Assembly (NCBI GenBank): GCA_038116745.1
Contig: JAYODW010000018.1
Span: 18,599 to 82,598, forward strand
DNA: 64,000 nt
Direction of reading: 5' to 3'
Source: JAYODW01 sp038116745
GTDB lineage: Bacteria; Pseudomonadota; Gammaproteobacteria; Ga0077536
In this document: positions 42,668-52,083 of the stretch, in pieces
Position numbering within the stretch: position 1 is the first letter of the stretch
Layout: every line of letters begins with the position of its first letter
Program-made: the position numbers and the translations under genes
The notes under the pieces: model-generated
Told to the model about the DNA's origin: nothing
What the model saw: the letters and a program-made list of their open reading frames with translations, nothing else
Database searches by the model: none

Positions 42668-44934
42668 GACCGGCCTCCCTGACGCCTGCGTCGCCGCGGG
42701 TCGGTGCGTCGCTCGAGGTATTCCAGGGACTGCATCAAGGCCCATGACACCGCAAAGTAGAGCACCGCAATCATCACGAGCGGGAAAAACGCATCGAAGG
42801 TACGGCTGCGGATCAGGTCACCCGCCTTGGTCAGATCCTGCACCGCGATGTAGCCCACGATGGAGGTTGTCTTCACCAGGGACAGGAACTCGCCCTTGTA
42901 CACAGGCAGCACGCGCTGCAGCGCCTGCGGCAGCACGATAGCGGTGAATGCGCCAGTGCGGGAAAACCCCATGGAGATCCCGGCCTCCTGCTGACCCGGA
43001 TCAATACTTTCAATTGCGGTGCGGAACATCTCGGATACATAAGCCGCGAAATGGATCCCGAACGCGATGATGGCGACGCCGACCGGGCTGATCGGGGCCG
43101 AGGCAAAGACCACGTAAAACAGGATCATCAGGAACACAAGCACTGGCGTGCCGCGCATGGTGGTGATGAAAATCCGCGCCGTCCATTGCGCCACGCCGTG
43201 AGCCGACATGCGCATCGCGCAGACGACTGCGCCAAGAACGGTACCGAACAGTGTCGCGAGGACCGAGATGACTATCGTTGTCTGCAGACCATCGATAATC
43301 AGCAGGTAACGCTTCTCGGCAATGATGTTGTTCTCGAAACTCGCGGCCAGACGTTCAAGCGCTCCTGCGGCAGGCGCCCGCTCCGCGCTCTCCTGGCCGG
43401 CGATGTTTTTCTTCAGCGCATAAACCGTGCTCGTGCTTTCGTAGTAGGGATCAGAGAAATCGACGCTCTTCTTGCGCTCCTCCGTGACGAAGATCGACGC
43501 GGCGATCACATCGACCCGGCCGCTGACCACAGCCGCAATGAGTCCGCTAAATTCAATGTTGTCGAAGCGGATGTCTTTGTCGATGTAGTGCGCGAAACGC
43601 TGCAGCAGCTCAACATCAAACCCGACAAACTCGCCGTCCCTGAGCGCGATGAACGGCAGGCCGAAGGCATCGATCCCGGCGACCAGCGTCCCGTTGGCAG
43701 GATTGCCGCCGGCGATGTCGGGCATGTCGGGATCCTCACCGTCGAGCCAGCGTGCCTTCATGTCTGCGTGGGTTCCGTCAGCCTCGATGGCCGCCAGAAA
43801 GTCGTTGAACTGCGTGCGCAGCGCATCGTTGTCCTGACGAAAGGCAACCGCCACCGGGAAAGGCAGGATAGGCTCGCCGATGGGCCCGAGTTGCGGGTTC
43901 TCGCGCATCACGCGCCTGATAGGCTCGGTATCCCCGACAGCAGCGTCAACCCGATCGGAGAGCATGGCCTGAACCATGTCCGCGCTGCTGGTCAGGCGCA
44001 GAATGGTCGAGTCCGGGTAGTTCTTGGTGAAATAAAAGTCCTGTGCTGTGCCTAGACCGGTAGCGATACGCAGGCCGTGCAGATCCTCGATAGCGGCCAA
44101 CCCGAGTGCCTGGTCCTTAATCCCGGGTCTGTGCGCCATGACCACCTGACGATTGCGGAAATAGGGTGCGGAAAAATCGATCAACCGGCGCCGCTCCTCG
44201 GTCGCAGTCATGCCGCTGACGATGGCGTCGATACGGCCGGACTGCAGCGCGGGGAGTAAGCTCGCCCAGTGGCTGTTGAAGAATTCGAGCGGGCGACCGA
44301 GGCCGGCCGCGATGCGTCGCGCGAGCTCGCCATCGTGTCCGCTGATCTGGCCCTCGGCATCAAGGAAACTCATCGGCTCCCGCGTCGCGGACACACCGAC
44401 ACGCAGGGGCCTACCAGTGGTGGGAACAGCAATCTCAGGCACCACGTATGGACTGAGATCGCTTTTGAACCAGCGCCGGCTCATGTCCGCAAGAGTGCCG
44501 TCTGCCTGCAACCGGACGAGGATTCCGTCGATCCCTTCACGCAGCAGGTCATCTCCTTTGCGCAGGCCGACCGCCGCAGGTTCATCGCGCAGATAGCCAT
44601 CGAGAATGGTCAGATCGGGGTTGCGCTTGAGGATCTGTCGCGCGGTCGTTTCGGCCGTGAGCACGCCATCGAGCTGGCCGGCGCTGAGCGCGGTCACCGC
44701 ATCCATGATGTCGTCGAACAGCTGAATATCCGCGGCGGGGTAGCGCTCGCGCGCGCTCTGCTCCCCGACAGATCCGGTCATGACCCCGAGCCGTGAGTGC
44801 TGGAGTTCTTCCAGACTTGTGATCGCCCTTTGTTCCTCGCTGCAGCCGGCGAGACAGCAGCACAGGACCAGCGCGGAAAGTACAAACCAGCTCAGCGTTA
44901 TCCGAGGTGTTCGCAGCAAAACCGGTCTCCGCAA
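42664..44934 (-). CDS. Fused amino-acid substrate-binding protein / ABC permease
   Basis: 756 residues. Lipoprotein signal with the lipidated Cys at 31 (VLCCCLAGC). Three periplasmic segments follow: about 38-160 resembles only the C-terminal lobe of an SBP_bac_3 protein; about 175-400 is a complete one (LRVGVSATREPMSFLDAEGQ, FYFTKNYPDST); about 415-510 is only the N-terminal lobe (FVGFDVELLQRFA, VDVIAASIFVTEERKKSVDF). Then a HisM/GlnP-type permease (about 545-740) with TTMRGTPVLVFLMILFYVVF and the EAA loop QQEAGISMGFSRTGAFTAIV. Gram-positive GlnP proteins also fuse binding domains to the permease, but this split-lobe order is unusual. Confidence 0.88.
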   Translation of the reverse strand: MRRPVLLRTPRITLSWFVLSALVLCCCLAGCSEEQRAITSLEELQHSRLGVMTGSVGEQSARERYPAADIQLFDDIMDAVTALSAGQLDGVLTAETTARQILKRNPDLTILDGYLRDEPAAVGLRKGDDLLREGIDGILVRLQADGTLADMSRRWFKSDLSPYVVPEIAVPTTGRPLRVGVSATREPMSFLDAEGQISGHDGELARRIAAGLGRPLEFFNSHWASLLPALQSGRIDAIVSGMTATEERRRLIDFSAPYFRNRQVVMAHRPGIKDQALGLAAIEDLHGLRIATGLGTAQDFYFTKNYPDSTILRLTSSADMVQAMLSDRVDAAVGDTEPIRRVMRENPQLGPIGEPILPFPVAVAFRQDNDALRTQFNDFLAAIEADGTHADMKARWLDGEDPDMPDIAGGNPANGTLVAGIDAFGLPFIALRDGEFVGFDVELLQRFAHYIDKDIRFDNIEFSGLIAAVVSGRVDVIAASIFVTEERKKSVDFSDPYYESTSTVYALKKNIAGQESAERAPAAGALERLAASFENNIIAEKRYLLIIDGLQTTIVISVLATLFGTVLGAVVCAMRMSAHGVAQWTARIFITTMRGTPVLVFLMILFYVVFASAPISPVGVAIIAFGIHFAAYVSEMFRTAIESIDPGQQEAGISMGFSRTGAFTAIVLPQALQRVLPVYKGEFLSLVKTTSIVGYIAVQDLTKAGDLIRSRTFDAFFPLVMIAVLYFAVSWALMQSLEYLERRTDPRRRRRQGGRS

Positions 44935-45139
44935 TCTAAAGCAGCCACGGCCTTGTCAGGGGCACGGCGGTCATCCAGCGTGCGCGGAGCGTACACTCAG
45001 CAAGCATGAAGTTAAACGGCAGCGAGACCCGCTCCCGGCACAACTCTGAAGATGCCATTCGAAATATGGCGAGACTCGGTCGGCAATGGTTAAAAGCCCG
45101 TCGTCCCGCCAACAACGCCAGCCAGATAAACAATAAAAA

Positions 45140-46054
45140 ATGAAAGCCGCTCTCTGTACCGCCATCGCGCTTCTGCTCGCCTGCGGCCCGGCCGCAGCAA
45201 CAGACTGGGCGAAGCCGGGGGCGGTCGCGCCAGCCACCGGTCCCGGATCCCTGGACAACGCGACCGTTTCCGGCATTTTTGATCTCCCCATCACACTTGA
45301 AGAGGGCCAGTGGCAGGGCGATCCCTATGTGCCGGACGGCGCCTCACGTCCGACAGCAGGCCTGGTTCCTGACGTACCCGTCACAGGCGCGCTGAGCAGA
45401 GAGGGAAACACACTCCCCGTAGCCATCCTATGGGCGTCCATGGGCGGCAGCGGCAACTTTCGGCATCTCGTGGTGTTCACTCGCGAGGCGGCGGGCGTTC
45501 GAAGCATCGCAACTGCACTGATTGGCGACCGCGCCGAAATCCGCTCCATCACGATCACGGGCACAACCATCGAGCTACGGGTCATTCAGGCTGGGTCAGA
45601 TGACCCACTTTGCTGCCCGCAGACCAAGGTCATGCGCAGCTGGACGCTGTCCGGCGACCGTCTGCTCGAACAGGCGCCAGTCGTTCTCGGGCACATAGCG
45701 TTGAGCGACCTCGACGGTACAACCTGGCAGCTCCTTCAGGAGGGCCCGCAGGATGCTGCCATCGGCGAATCAATCATGCTGCGCACCGACGGTGAAAAAC
45801 TGTCGGGGACAGCACAGTGCAACCGCTATCAGGGCTCTATCCGGGCAGGTATCGCGTCCGGCAGCCTGACCATCGGCCCGCTCGCCAGCACACGGATATT
45901 GTGCGAGGACGCGGTAATGCAGCGCGAACAGGAGTTCCTCGCGAGACTGGGCGCCGTGACTCGTTTCCGGTTCGACAACGCCAGGCTTGTGCTCAGCGGC
46001 GCGCCAGATACCGATCCGGGCATCCTGCGCTTTGTCCCGGCACCCGATCAGTGA
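45140..46054 (+). CDS. Periplasmic META-domain protein (HslJ-like C-terminus)
   Basis: 304 residues. Signal peptide 1-21 (LCTAIALLLACGPAAAT). The N-terminal about 170 residues contain PVAILWASMGGSGNFRHLVV and a CC pair (DPLCCPQTKVMRSW) resembling other uncharacterised periplasmic proteins. The C-terminal META domain (about 190-300) has LSDLDGTTWQLLQ, LSGTAQCNRYQGSIRAG and LTIGPLASTRILC, with the two conserved Cys. META/HslJ proteins are linked to envelope stress and novobiocin resistance in E. coli. The start ATG has only a weak ribosome-binding site. Confidence 0.8.
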   Translation: MKAALCTAIALLLACGPAAATDWAKPGAVAPATGPGSLDNATVSGIFDLPITLEEGQWQGDPYVPDGASRPTAGLVPDVPVTGALSREGNTLPVAILWASMGGSGNFRHLVVFTREAAGVRSIATALIGDRAEIRSITITGTTIELRVIQAGSDDPLCCPQTKVMRSWTLSGDRLLEQAPVVLGHIALSDLDGTTWQLLQEGPQDAAIGESIMLRTDGEKLSGTAQCNRYQGSIRAGIASGSLTIGPLASTRILCEDAVMQREQEFLARLGAVTRFRFDNARLVLSGAPDTDPGILRFVPAPDQ

Positions 46055-46116
46055 CACCTATAATCCGCGCCCCTCACGGAGCCCGCCGAATCTCACCAAT
46101 CAAGGAAGACTGTTCC

Positions 46117-47118
46117 ATGCGACCGACATCTATCCTCTACAGCCTGCTGTTTCTGCTGACGAATCTCGGGGCTGTCAACAGCCATGCTCAGAATGCCGAT
46201 CCGCTGCCTTCCTGGCGCGCTGGTCCTGCAAAAACGGCCATCATCGAGTTTGTCAAACGGGTCAGCTCGCCCGCGTCGGGCAATTTCGTGCCGCCCCGCG
46301 AGCGCATCGCAAGTTTCGACAATGACGGTACGCTCTGGTCTGAGCAACCGATGTACTTCCAGCTCTTTTTCGCCATCGACCGGGTGAAGGCGCTCGCACC
46401 CCAGCATCCAGAATGGTCCTCGCAGGAACCTTTCGCGTCATTGCTGAAGGGTGATTTGAAAGCAGCACTTGCTGGCGGCGAGCATGCCATCCTCGAGATC
46501 GTGATGGCCACGCACACCGGGATGACGACCGACGAGTTCGAGGACATCGTCAACGCCTGGATCGCGACCGCCACCCATCCGCAGACCGGGCGTCTTTTCA
46601 CCGACATGGTTTTCCAGCCGATGCTCGAGCTGCTGGCCTATCTGCGCGCCAACGAGTTCAAGACCTATATCGTGTCCGGGGGCGGTATCGAATTCATGCG
46701 GCCCTGGGTGGAAAAGATCTACGGTGTGCCGCCGGAACAGGTGATCGGCAGCAGCGTGAAAACGAGCTATGAAATCGTCGAAGGAAAACCAGTCCTGCGG
46801 CGCCAGGCTGCGATTGATTTCATCAACGACAAGGCTGGTAAACCGGTCGGGATTCATACCCGTATCGGGCGTCGGCCCCTTGCCGCTTTCGGCAACTCAG
46901 ATGGCGACCTGCAGATGTTGGAATGGACCATGAGCGGCGCAGGTCCGCGGTTCGCGCTTTATATCCATCACACCGACGCCGAGCGCGAGTGGGCCTACGA
47001 CAAATCGTCCAGCGTTGGCCGCCTTGATAAAGGGCTTGACGCTGCCCGCGAGGGCGGCTGGACGGTTGTCGATATGGCTCGCGACTGGAGTCAGATCTAT
47101 CCGGCGTCGGCGCGCTGA
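46117..47118 (+). CDS. Exported HAD-family phosphatase
   Basis: 333 residues from the ATG at 46117, with AAGGAAG upstream. A longer in-frame opening overlaps the previous gene and is rejected. Signal peptide about 1-24 (LYSLLFLLTNLGAVNSHA). Motif I ASFDNDGTLWSEQPMYFQ, motif II YIVSGGGIEFMRPW and motif IV FGNSDGDLQMLEWT give a SerB-like HAD active site. Export to the periplasm suggests a phosphatase of external phosphate esters. It lies 62 bp after the META gene on the same strand. Confidence 0.85.
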   Translation: MRPTSILYSLLFLLTNLGAVNSHAQNADPLPSWRAGPAKTAIIEFVKRVSSPASGNFVPPRERIASFDNDGTLWSEQPMYFQLFFAIDRVKALAPQHPEWSSQEPFASLLKGDLKAALAGGEHAILEIVMATHTGMTTDEFEDIVNAWIATATHPQTGRLFTDMVFQPMLELLAYLRANEFKTYIVSGGGIEFMRPWVEKIYGVPPEQVIGSSVKTSYEIVEGKPVLRRQAAIDFINDKAGKPVGIHTRIGRRPLAAFGNSDGDLQMLEWTMSGAGPRFALYIHHTDAEREWAYDKSSSVGRLDKGLDAAREGGWTVVDMARDWSQIYPASAR

Positions 47119-47146
47119 AACCACCGCGCCACACCGGCAGGTCACC

Positions 47147-48028
47147 TCAATCCGCTGCTGCGACGTCTTCGAAAGTCGAGCGCACACGGTAGTCGATGAT
47201 GCGCAGCGGGATATTGATGGGCACGTCCTGACGTCTGGCAAGCGCGAGAAGATTGTTGAAGCTCAGCTGGGTGACACCCTGAGGGTCGCTCCATACGAGC
47301 AGTTTCTGGCAGAACGCATCCAGGCCCAGCGAAGGCGCCGTGGCCATCGCCTTGCCCCCGGGTGCCGGGCCACCGAATAGCATCAGGTGCGCTGCCGTGG
47401 TACCGGGCAGGTCTATTTCTCCGAACCAGACGGTATCGCCCTGCCCGCTGATTGCCGCGCGCGCGCGCTTGATGGTGGTGGCGAAATCATGAACGCTGTC
47501 CAGGGTCACGATCGAATCCTGGCTGGTCTGGTTACTGGGAAATTGATGCAGGCTCGCCTTGGGCACCCCCGCGAGCATGGCCGCCATGGCGCTTGTGTAG
47601 GCGGCCCCGATTCGGGTTGCATCACTCAGACCATAACGCTGTTGAATAAATTCCCAGTCGTTGAATGCCACCCGGGACTCGCCGTCTGGCGTCTCAAACG
47701 CAAGTGCGCGCAGCGGCAGCTCGAGTCCCAGGCGCGGATCCAGCGCCATCAGCGCCTTCTCCAGCGCCGGCGCAGATGCTAATAAAACGTGCGCGGGCGG
47801 CATGACCACATCGTGCTCGGCAGCCAGCCGCGAGTGATCGATATCCACATAGTAGGCAAGCTCGCTGGCTTCTTTGACGCTTTTATCAATCTGTTCGTAG
47901 AGGGCGTCCGGTCCCGCATAACGTGCCGGAGTGATCGGGTCATCCGCTCCGCAGCCGCTCAGCAGGATAGCTGCCGCCAACCGGAGGAACAGTCCGCTCA
48001 GCTGTTTCGGGCGCAGTGTGAATCTCAT
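47147..48028 (-). CDS. Lipoprotein with two DUF302 domains
   Basis: 293 residues. Lipobox in RLAAAILLSGCGADD (Cys about 26). Two copies of the DUF302 fold: about 65-140 (HSRLAAEHDVVMPPAHVLLA, ELPLRALAFETPDGESRVAF) and about 180-270 (SVHDFATTIKRARAAI, DLPGTTAAHLMLFGGPAPGG, LGLDAFCQKLLVWSD). DUF302 proteins are small ligand-binding-like domains of unknown role. Convergent with the exported phosphatase. Confidence 0.82.
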   Translation of the reverse strand: MRFTLRPKQLSGLFLRLAAAILLSGCGADDPITPARYAGPDALYEQIDKSVKEASELAYYVDIDHSRLAAEHDVVMPPAHVLLASAPALEKALMALDPRLGLELPLRALAFETPDGESRVAFNDWEFIQQRYGLSDATRIGAAYTSAMAAMLAGVPKASLHQFPSNQTSQDSIVTLDSVHDFATTIKRARAAISGQGDTVWFGEIDLPGTTAAHLMLFGGPAPGGKAMATAPSLGLDAFCQKLLVWSDPQGVTQLSFNNLLALARRQDVPINIPLRIIDYRVRSTFEDVAAAD

Positions 48029-48213
48029 TCTGATTGCTCCATGCCAGAGTTAACTGCTCTGCCTTTCTAATGCGTTACGACCTGAATGCACCCCGCCTCG
48101 CACCTGACAGTCACCTGAGTACAATCATCTTCAGGGCCTGCGATTCTCCGCGATCCGTCATTATCCGATATCCCCGGCAATCCGGGCTTTAAGAGCGTTC
48201 AGGAAGCGGTGAC

Positions 48214-48666
48214 ATGAATCTTTTTCACAACAAGAAACTGGACTGGAAGCGCTATACCGGCGGCGATGAATTCGACTATCCGATTGACTATGCGGTGGCT
48301 GTGCTCGAAGCCCGCGACAATGGACATGTCGACTTTCTCTACCACTGGGCGCCGGACAGCTACTGCCACTTTCATCGTCACTGCTGCGAACTCACCTCAC
48401 TCGTTCTGGAAGGCGAGCTACATGTCATCGATGTAGACATTGCCACCGGCGAGGAATGCGGCCGCCGCGTGCGGCCTGCGGGAGACTACGTACACAAAGG
48501 ACCGGGGGATGTACACATGGAGCGCGGCGGACCACAGGGCGCGCTGGTGCTGTTCAGCCTGTTCGCGCCCGACGGCCAGCTCGCTGACATGCTTGACCGG
48601 GACGGCGGCGTCTACGTGACGGCAACACTAGACCGGATCCTCGCACGGCGCGCCGGCGCTGCCTGA
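48214..48666 (+). CDS. Cupin-domain protein
   Basis: 150 residues. A single cupin barrel: CHFHRHCCELTSLVLEGELH provides the metal-binding H-x-H...E set, and GDYVHKGPGDVHMERGGPQG the second motif His. It could be a small dioxygenase or a ligand-binding protein; no substrate can be named. AGGAAG lies about 8 nt before the ATG. It is convergent with the monooxygenase at 48734. Confidence 0.85.
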   Translation: MNLFHNKKLDWKRYTGGDEFDYPIDYAVAVLEARDNGHVDFLYHWAPDSYCHFHRHCCELTSLVLEGELHVIDVDIATGEECGRRVRPAGDYVHKGPGDVHMERGGPQGALVLFSLFAPDGQLADMLDRDGGVYVTATLDRILARRAGAA

Positions 48667-48733
48667 TAGATCACGACGGCCCTTTCCCGCCCGACTCGGG
48701 TTAGAACATTCCCGCGGCCACTGGCCTGCCGCG

Positions 48734-50410
48734 CTAATCGTTGGTACGCGCTTCCTCGGCTCGCGAGAAGTCGATCGCCGCATAAGCACCCGCGCTGGCG
48801 TGCTCGAGGTGCTTGGCATATTCCGCACCACCCGTGGCGAAAATGTTGTAGCGCGTATTGCCGTATTCATGCCCGTCAAGGTTGGAGTTGTAGCCCGTGA
48901 TCCAGCTCTGCGCCTTGTTGATCAACAAACCGTCGTAACTCGCCTTGACCGCCTCGAACCAGCCGTCCTGTGCCGCTGCGCTCGCGTCAAACCGCGTATA
49001 GCCCTGCTCCCATAGATGCTCCAGCATGGGCACAGCCCAGTCGATCGCGGTCTCTGAACCGCGCGGGAAGTTTGCCGCGGCCGTCTGCGGTCCACCGAGC
49101 ATGAGCATGTTCGGAAACCCGTGCACGAACATGCCCAGAAAGGTAATCGGCCCGCTCGCCCAACATTCACGCAGGCTGCGGCCGCCGACACCGCGGATAT
49201 CAATCCGGTCATAGGCGCCGGTAAAAGCATCGAAACCCGTCGCATAAATCAGCACGTCCAGTTCAAACTCGCGATCCGCCGTGCGCAACCCGGTCTCGGT
49301 AATCTGTTCAATCGGCGCCGCCTTGACGTCGACCAGCTCAACGTTGTCGCGGTTGTAGGCCTCGAAATAGCGCGTCTCCAACGGCAGGCGCTGGACACCA
49401 AAACCGTGATCCTTAGGGATGAGCTTCTCGGCGACCTCAGGGTCATTGACCCGCTCGCGGATGCGGTCGGCGATGTAGCCGGAGATTTCCGCATTTGCAG
49501 CTTCGTCGGTAAAAATTTCGGGGAAATTTGACAGCCAGATGCTGAAACCGGGCTCATCGTAGAGACGGTCCCAGAACGCGCGGCGCTCTGCCTCGGGCAC
49601 GTCGTAGAAACTGCGCTCGTCGGGAATGTGTTCAAACGCCGCTGGCGAACGTGCGCAGGCCGCGAAGATTTCATCGTAGCGCGCACGGATAGAGGCCATC
49701 TCTTCCTCAGATATCGGACCGTTGTTCAGTGGCGCTGCCCAGTTGGCACGCCGCTGAAACACGGTTAGGTGCCCCGCCTGCCTCGCGACTTCGGGGATGA
49801 TCTGAATAGCCGTCGCACCGGTGCCGATGATGCCGACTCGTTTCCCGCTCAGATCGAGCGGCTCATGCGGCCAGTTGGAAGGATGAAAGGACACGCCTTT
49901 GAAAGTTTCCATCCCGGGAATACGCGGTAACGTCGGTGTCGACAGCGGACCGATCCCGGTTACTACGATGCGACAACTCAGGTTGCGCCCGTCCTCAAGC
50001 GCCAGGGTCCAGATGTCCGCCTCCTCGTTGAAGCTCATCGAGCTGACACGGCAGTTGAACTGCATATAGCGACGCAGATCGAATTTATCCGTGACGTGAT
50101 TCAGATAGCGCAACGTTTCCGGCTGCGGCGAGAAGCGCTCTGTCCAGTGCCACTCTTCCAGGAGCTCTTTGGAAAACGAGTAACCGTAGGTAAAGCTCTC
50201 CGAATCGAAGCGTGCGCCGGGATAACGGTTCTTGTACCAGGTGCCGCCGACACCCGAGTTTGCCTCGAGCACGGTTGTGCTGATCCCCAGATCGGTAAGA
50301 CGCTTGGTCATGTAGATCCCGGAAACCCCGGTGCCAATTACGATGACCTCGTAGTCGTATTCCGTCCGCGCAGAGGTCGCTGCGGACGCTTCTCTTGCCG
50401 TTATCGCCAT
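48734..50410 (-). CDS. Baeyer-Villiger-type flavin monooxygenase
   Basis: 558 residues from the ATG at 50410 (GGGAGAG upstream). FAD-binding GTGVSGIYMTKRLTD near the N-terminus, then GGTWYKNRYPGARFDSESF. The Baeyer-Villiger fingerprint FKGVSFHPSNWP fits FxGxxxHxxxWP. The NADPH-binding motif is IGTGATAIQIIPEVA. VLIYATGFDAFTGAYDRID is the usual C-terminal ATG motif. The enzyme inserts oxygen into a ketone or related compound using NADPH and O2. It resembles the cyclohexanone/steroid monooxygenase group, and together with the Rieske, LLM and VOC genes suggests catabolism of cyclic compounds. Confidence 0.93.
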   Translation of the reverse strand: MAITAREASAATSARTEYDYEVIVIGTGVSGIYMTKRLTDLGISTTVLEANSGVGGTWYKNRYPGARFDSESFTYGYSFSKELLEEWHWTERFSPQPETLRYLNHVTDKFDLRRYMQFNCRVSSMSFNEEADIWTLALEDGRNLSCRIVVTGIGPLSTPTLPRIPGMETFKGVSFHPSNWPHEPLDLSGKRVGIIGTGATAIQIIPEVARQAGHLTVFQRRANWAAPLNNGPISEEEMASIRARYDEIFAACARSPAAFEHIPDERSFYDVPEAERRAFWDRLYDEPGFSIWLSNFPEIFTDEAANAEISGYIADRIRERVNDPEVAEKLIPKDHGFGVQRLPLETRYFEAYNRDNVELVDVKAAPIEQITETGLRTADREFELDVLIYATGFDAFTGAYDRIDIRGVGGRSLRECWASGPITFLGMFVHGFPNMLMLGGPQTAAANFPRGSETAIDWAVPMLEHLWEQGYTRFDASAAAQDGWFEAVKASYDGLLINKAQSWITGYNSNLDGHEYGNTRYNIFATGGAEYAKHLEHASAGAYAAIDFSRAEEARTND

Positions 50411-50519
50411 ATCCGTCTCTCCCACGATGTGCCGTTAATCTTACCGTTCAACCCTGCCAAGGTCGCGTCGGCACTGAATCTCCACCCGGCGCGCCGTCCC
50501 GGCCAGCGAGAAAGCACGG

Positions 50520-51041
50520 CTAGCGCGCCGATTCCCATTGCCTTGCCCGCGCCTGAGCAGACGCAATCTGCTCCGCCGTCATCACCGCGGTAAGCATGTC
50601 CCGCTTCTGCGCCGCCCCTGCCTGATCGCGCTCCGCGGCCAGCAGAAACCACTTGTAGGCCTCCGCCAGATCCTGACGCACGCCGATCCCGCCCGCGTAC
50701 ATGTTGCCGAGGTTGAACTGTGCGGTACTGTCGCCCTGTTCAGCGGCAGCGGTGAACCATAGCAGCGCCCGTGCATAGTCCTGCGGCACGGAACCGCCCA
50801 GACTGTAAAGATGGCCAAGATAAAGCTGAGCGCCGGCATGCCCCTGCTCCGCGGCGAGCAGAAACCAGCGCTCTGCGGCGACGGGGTCAGGGGTTTCTTC
50901 GATCCCCTTGAATAGACGCAGACCCAGGGCGTACTGCTCTGCGGGGGATTGCGGGACAGGCAGTTCATCAGCTGCTGCCATGGCGGATCCGAGTCCTGCC
51001 ATGACAGCTATCAACCAGGCATATCGGCGCATGGGCGGCAT
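50520..51041 (-). CDS. Exported Sel1-repeat protein
   Basis: 173 residues. Signal peptide 1-23 (YAWLIAVMAGLGSAMAAADE). Three to four Sel1-like repeats (about 35-145): PVAAERWFLLAAEQGHAGAQ, LYLGHLYSLGGSVPQDYARA, FNLGNMYAGGIGVRQDLAEA and YKWFLLAAERDQAGA. Sel1 repeats mediate protein contacts in the periplasm or secreted signalling. GAGAGGAAA lies about 8 nt before the ATG. Divergent from the isomerase-like gene. Confidence 0.88.
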   Translation of the reverse strand: MPPMRRYAWLIAVMAGLGSAMAAADELPVPQSPAEQYALGLRLFKGIEETPDPVAAERWFLLAAEQGHAGAQLYLGHLYSLGGSVPQDYARALLWFTAAAEQGDSTAQFNLGNMYAGGIGVRQDLAEAYKWFLLAAERDQAGAAQKRDMLTAVMTAEQIASAQARARQWESAR

Positions 51042-51150
51042 GAGGATTTCCTCTCGGGAGCAATGTCACTATCGATTCCATGATATGAACGTGACGGCCC
51101 GGTCGAAAAGTCCGCCGCGGCAAACCCCACGCCCTGAGGAGAAACCACTC

Positions 51151-52047
51151 ATGACCCAATCCTCCGCTCCCCCGGAACCTGCTTTTGTTGCAACCTACTG
51201 GACGCTGGCCGGCAATGTCGTTCCCCTGGGCGCACCGGAGCTCGAGGCCAGCCCGCATGATTTTATTGAACGGGTCGAAGCAGCCGCAGCGCTGGGCTAT
51301 CGCGGTCTTGGACTGATTCACTCTGACCTGCAGCGTGCGGTGTCACGGCATGGCGCTGCCACTATGCGTGCGCTGCTCGAGACGCATGAACTTGATCTCG
51401 AGGTTGAGTTCCTGGTCGGCTGGCTGGAGGACGGCGCAGCCGCAGCCGCGGCTGAACAGGTGTTCTCAGACCTGCTCAATGCAGCCGACCAGATCGGTGC
51501 ACGCCGAATCAAAGTCGGTCCTGACATGCAGGCCCGGGCCTGGCCGCTTGAGCATATGTGCGAACGCTTCGCCCGGCTGTGTGAGCGCGCTTCTGCAGTC
51601 GGCGCCGGGGTCGTGATCGAACCCATGCCCTGGAGCAACATCACGGAGCTGGATACGGCCCGCGCACTTATCGAGGGCACAGGTGCACCCAACGGCGGCC
51701 TGCTTATCGATATCTGGCATATGGCTCGAGGGGGCGTCCCTTATGAGGCCGTCGCGGCACTGCCGCCGGGGATCATTCATCATGTTGAGCTTGATGATGC
51801 GGACGCCGAGATTCGCGGTAGCCTGCTGGAGGACACACTTAACCATCGGCGTTTCTGCGGCGCCGGCGCACTCGATGTCCCGGCCTTCATTCAGGCCCTG
51901 GATCGTCAGGGTTATCGCGGCCCCTACGGGATTGAGATCATCTCAGAGAACGAGCGTCAACGACCGTTCAAGGACGTCGCACGCGATGCCATCAGCAGCG
52001 CGCGGGACCAATTTGTCCTGGCTCGGGGCTCGCTTTCGGAAAACTGA
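51151..52047 (+). CDS. Sugar phosphate isomerase/epimerase-like TIM-barrel protein
   Basis: 298 residues from the ATG at 51151, preceded by GAGGAG 8-9 nt upstream. Xylose-isomerase-like AP2 barrel: EAAAALGYRGLGLIHSDLQR, QIGARRIKVGPDMQARAWPL, VGAGVVIEPMPWSNITELDT with the metal Glu, GGLLIDIWHMARGGVPYEAV with Asp and His, and YRGPYGIEIISENERQR with the last Glu. The metal-binding residues of the superfamily are all present. Substrate unknown. Confidence 0.86.
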   Translation: MTQSSAPPEPAFVATYWTLAGNVVPLGAPELEASPHDFIERVEAAAALGYRGLGLIHSDLQRAVSRHGAATMRALLETHELDLEVEFLVGWLEDGAAAAAAEQVFSDLLNAADQIGARRIKVGPDMQARAWPLEHMCERFARLCERASAVGAGVVIEPMPWSNITELDTARALIEGTGAPNGGLLIDIWHMARGGVPYEAVAALPPGIIHHVELDDADAEIRGSLLEDTLNHRRFCGAGALDVPAFIQALDRQGYRGPYGIEIISENERQRPFKDVARDAISSARDQFVLARGSLSEN

Positions 52048-52083
52048 CCGCTGCTCGCAGCCCGGCGCCGCTTCCCGTTCAGC

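Noticed and set aside
43051..44055. 334-codon open frame on the plus strand
   Set aside because: Antisense to the SBP-permease fusion; sequence is low-complexity D/R/H-rich as expected for a mirror frame.
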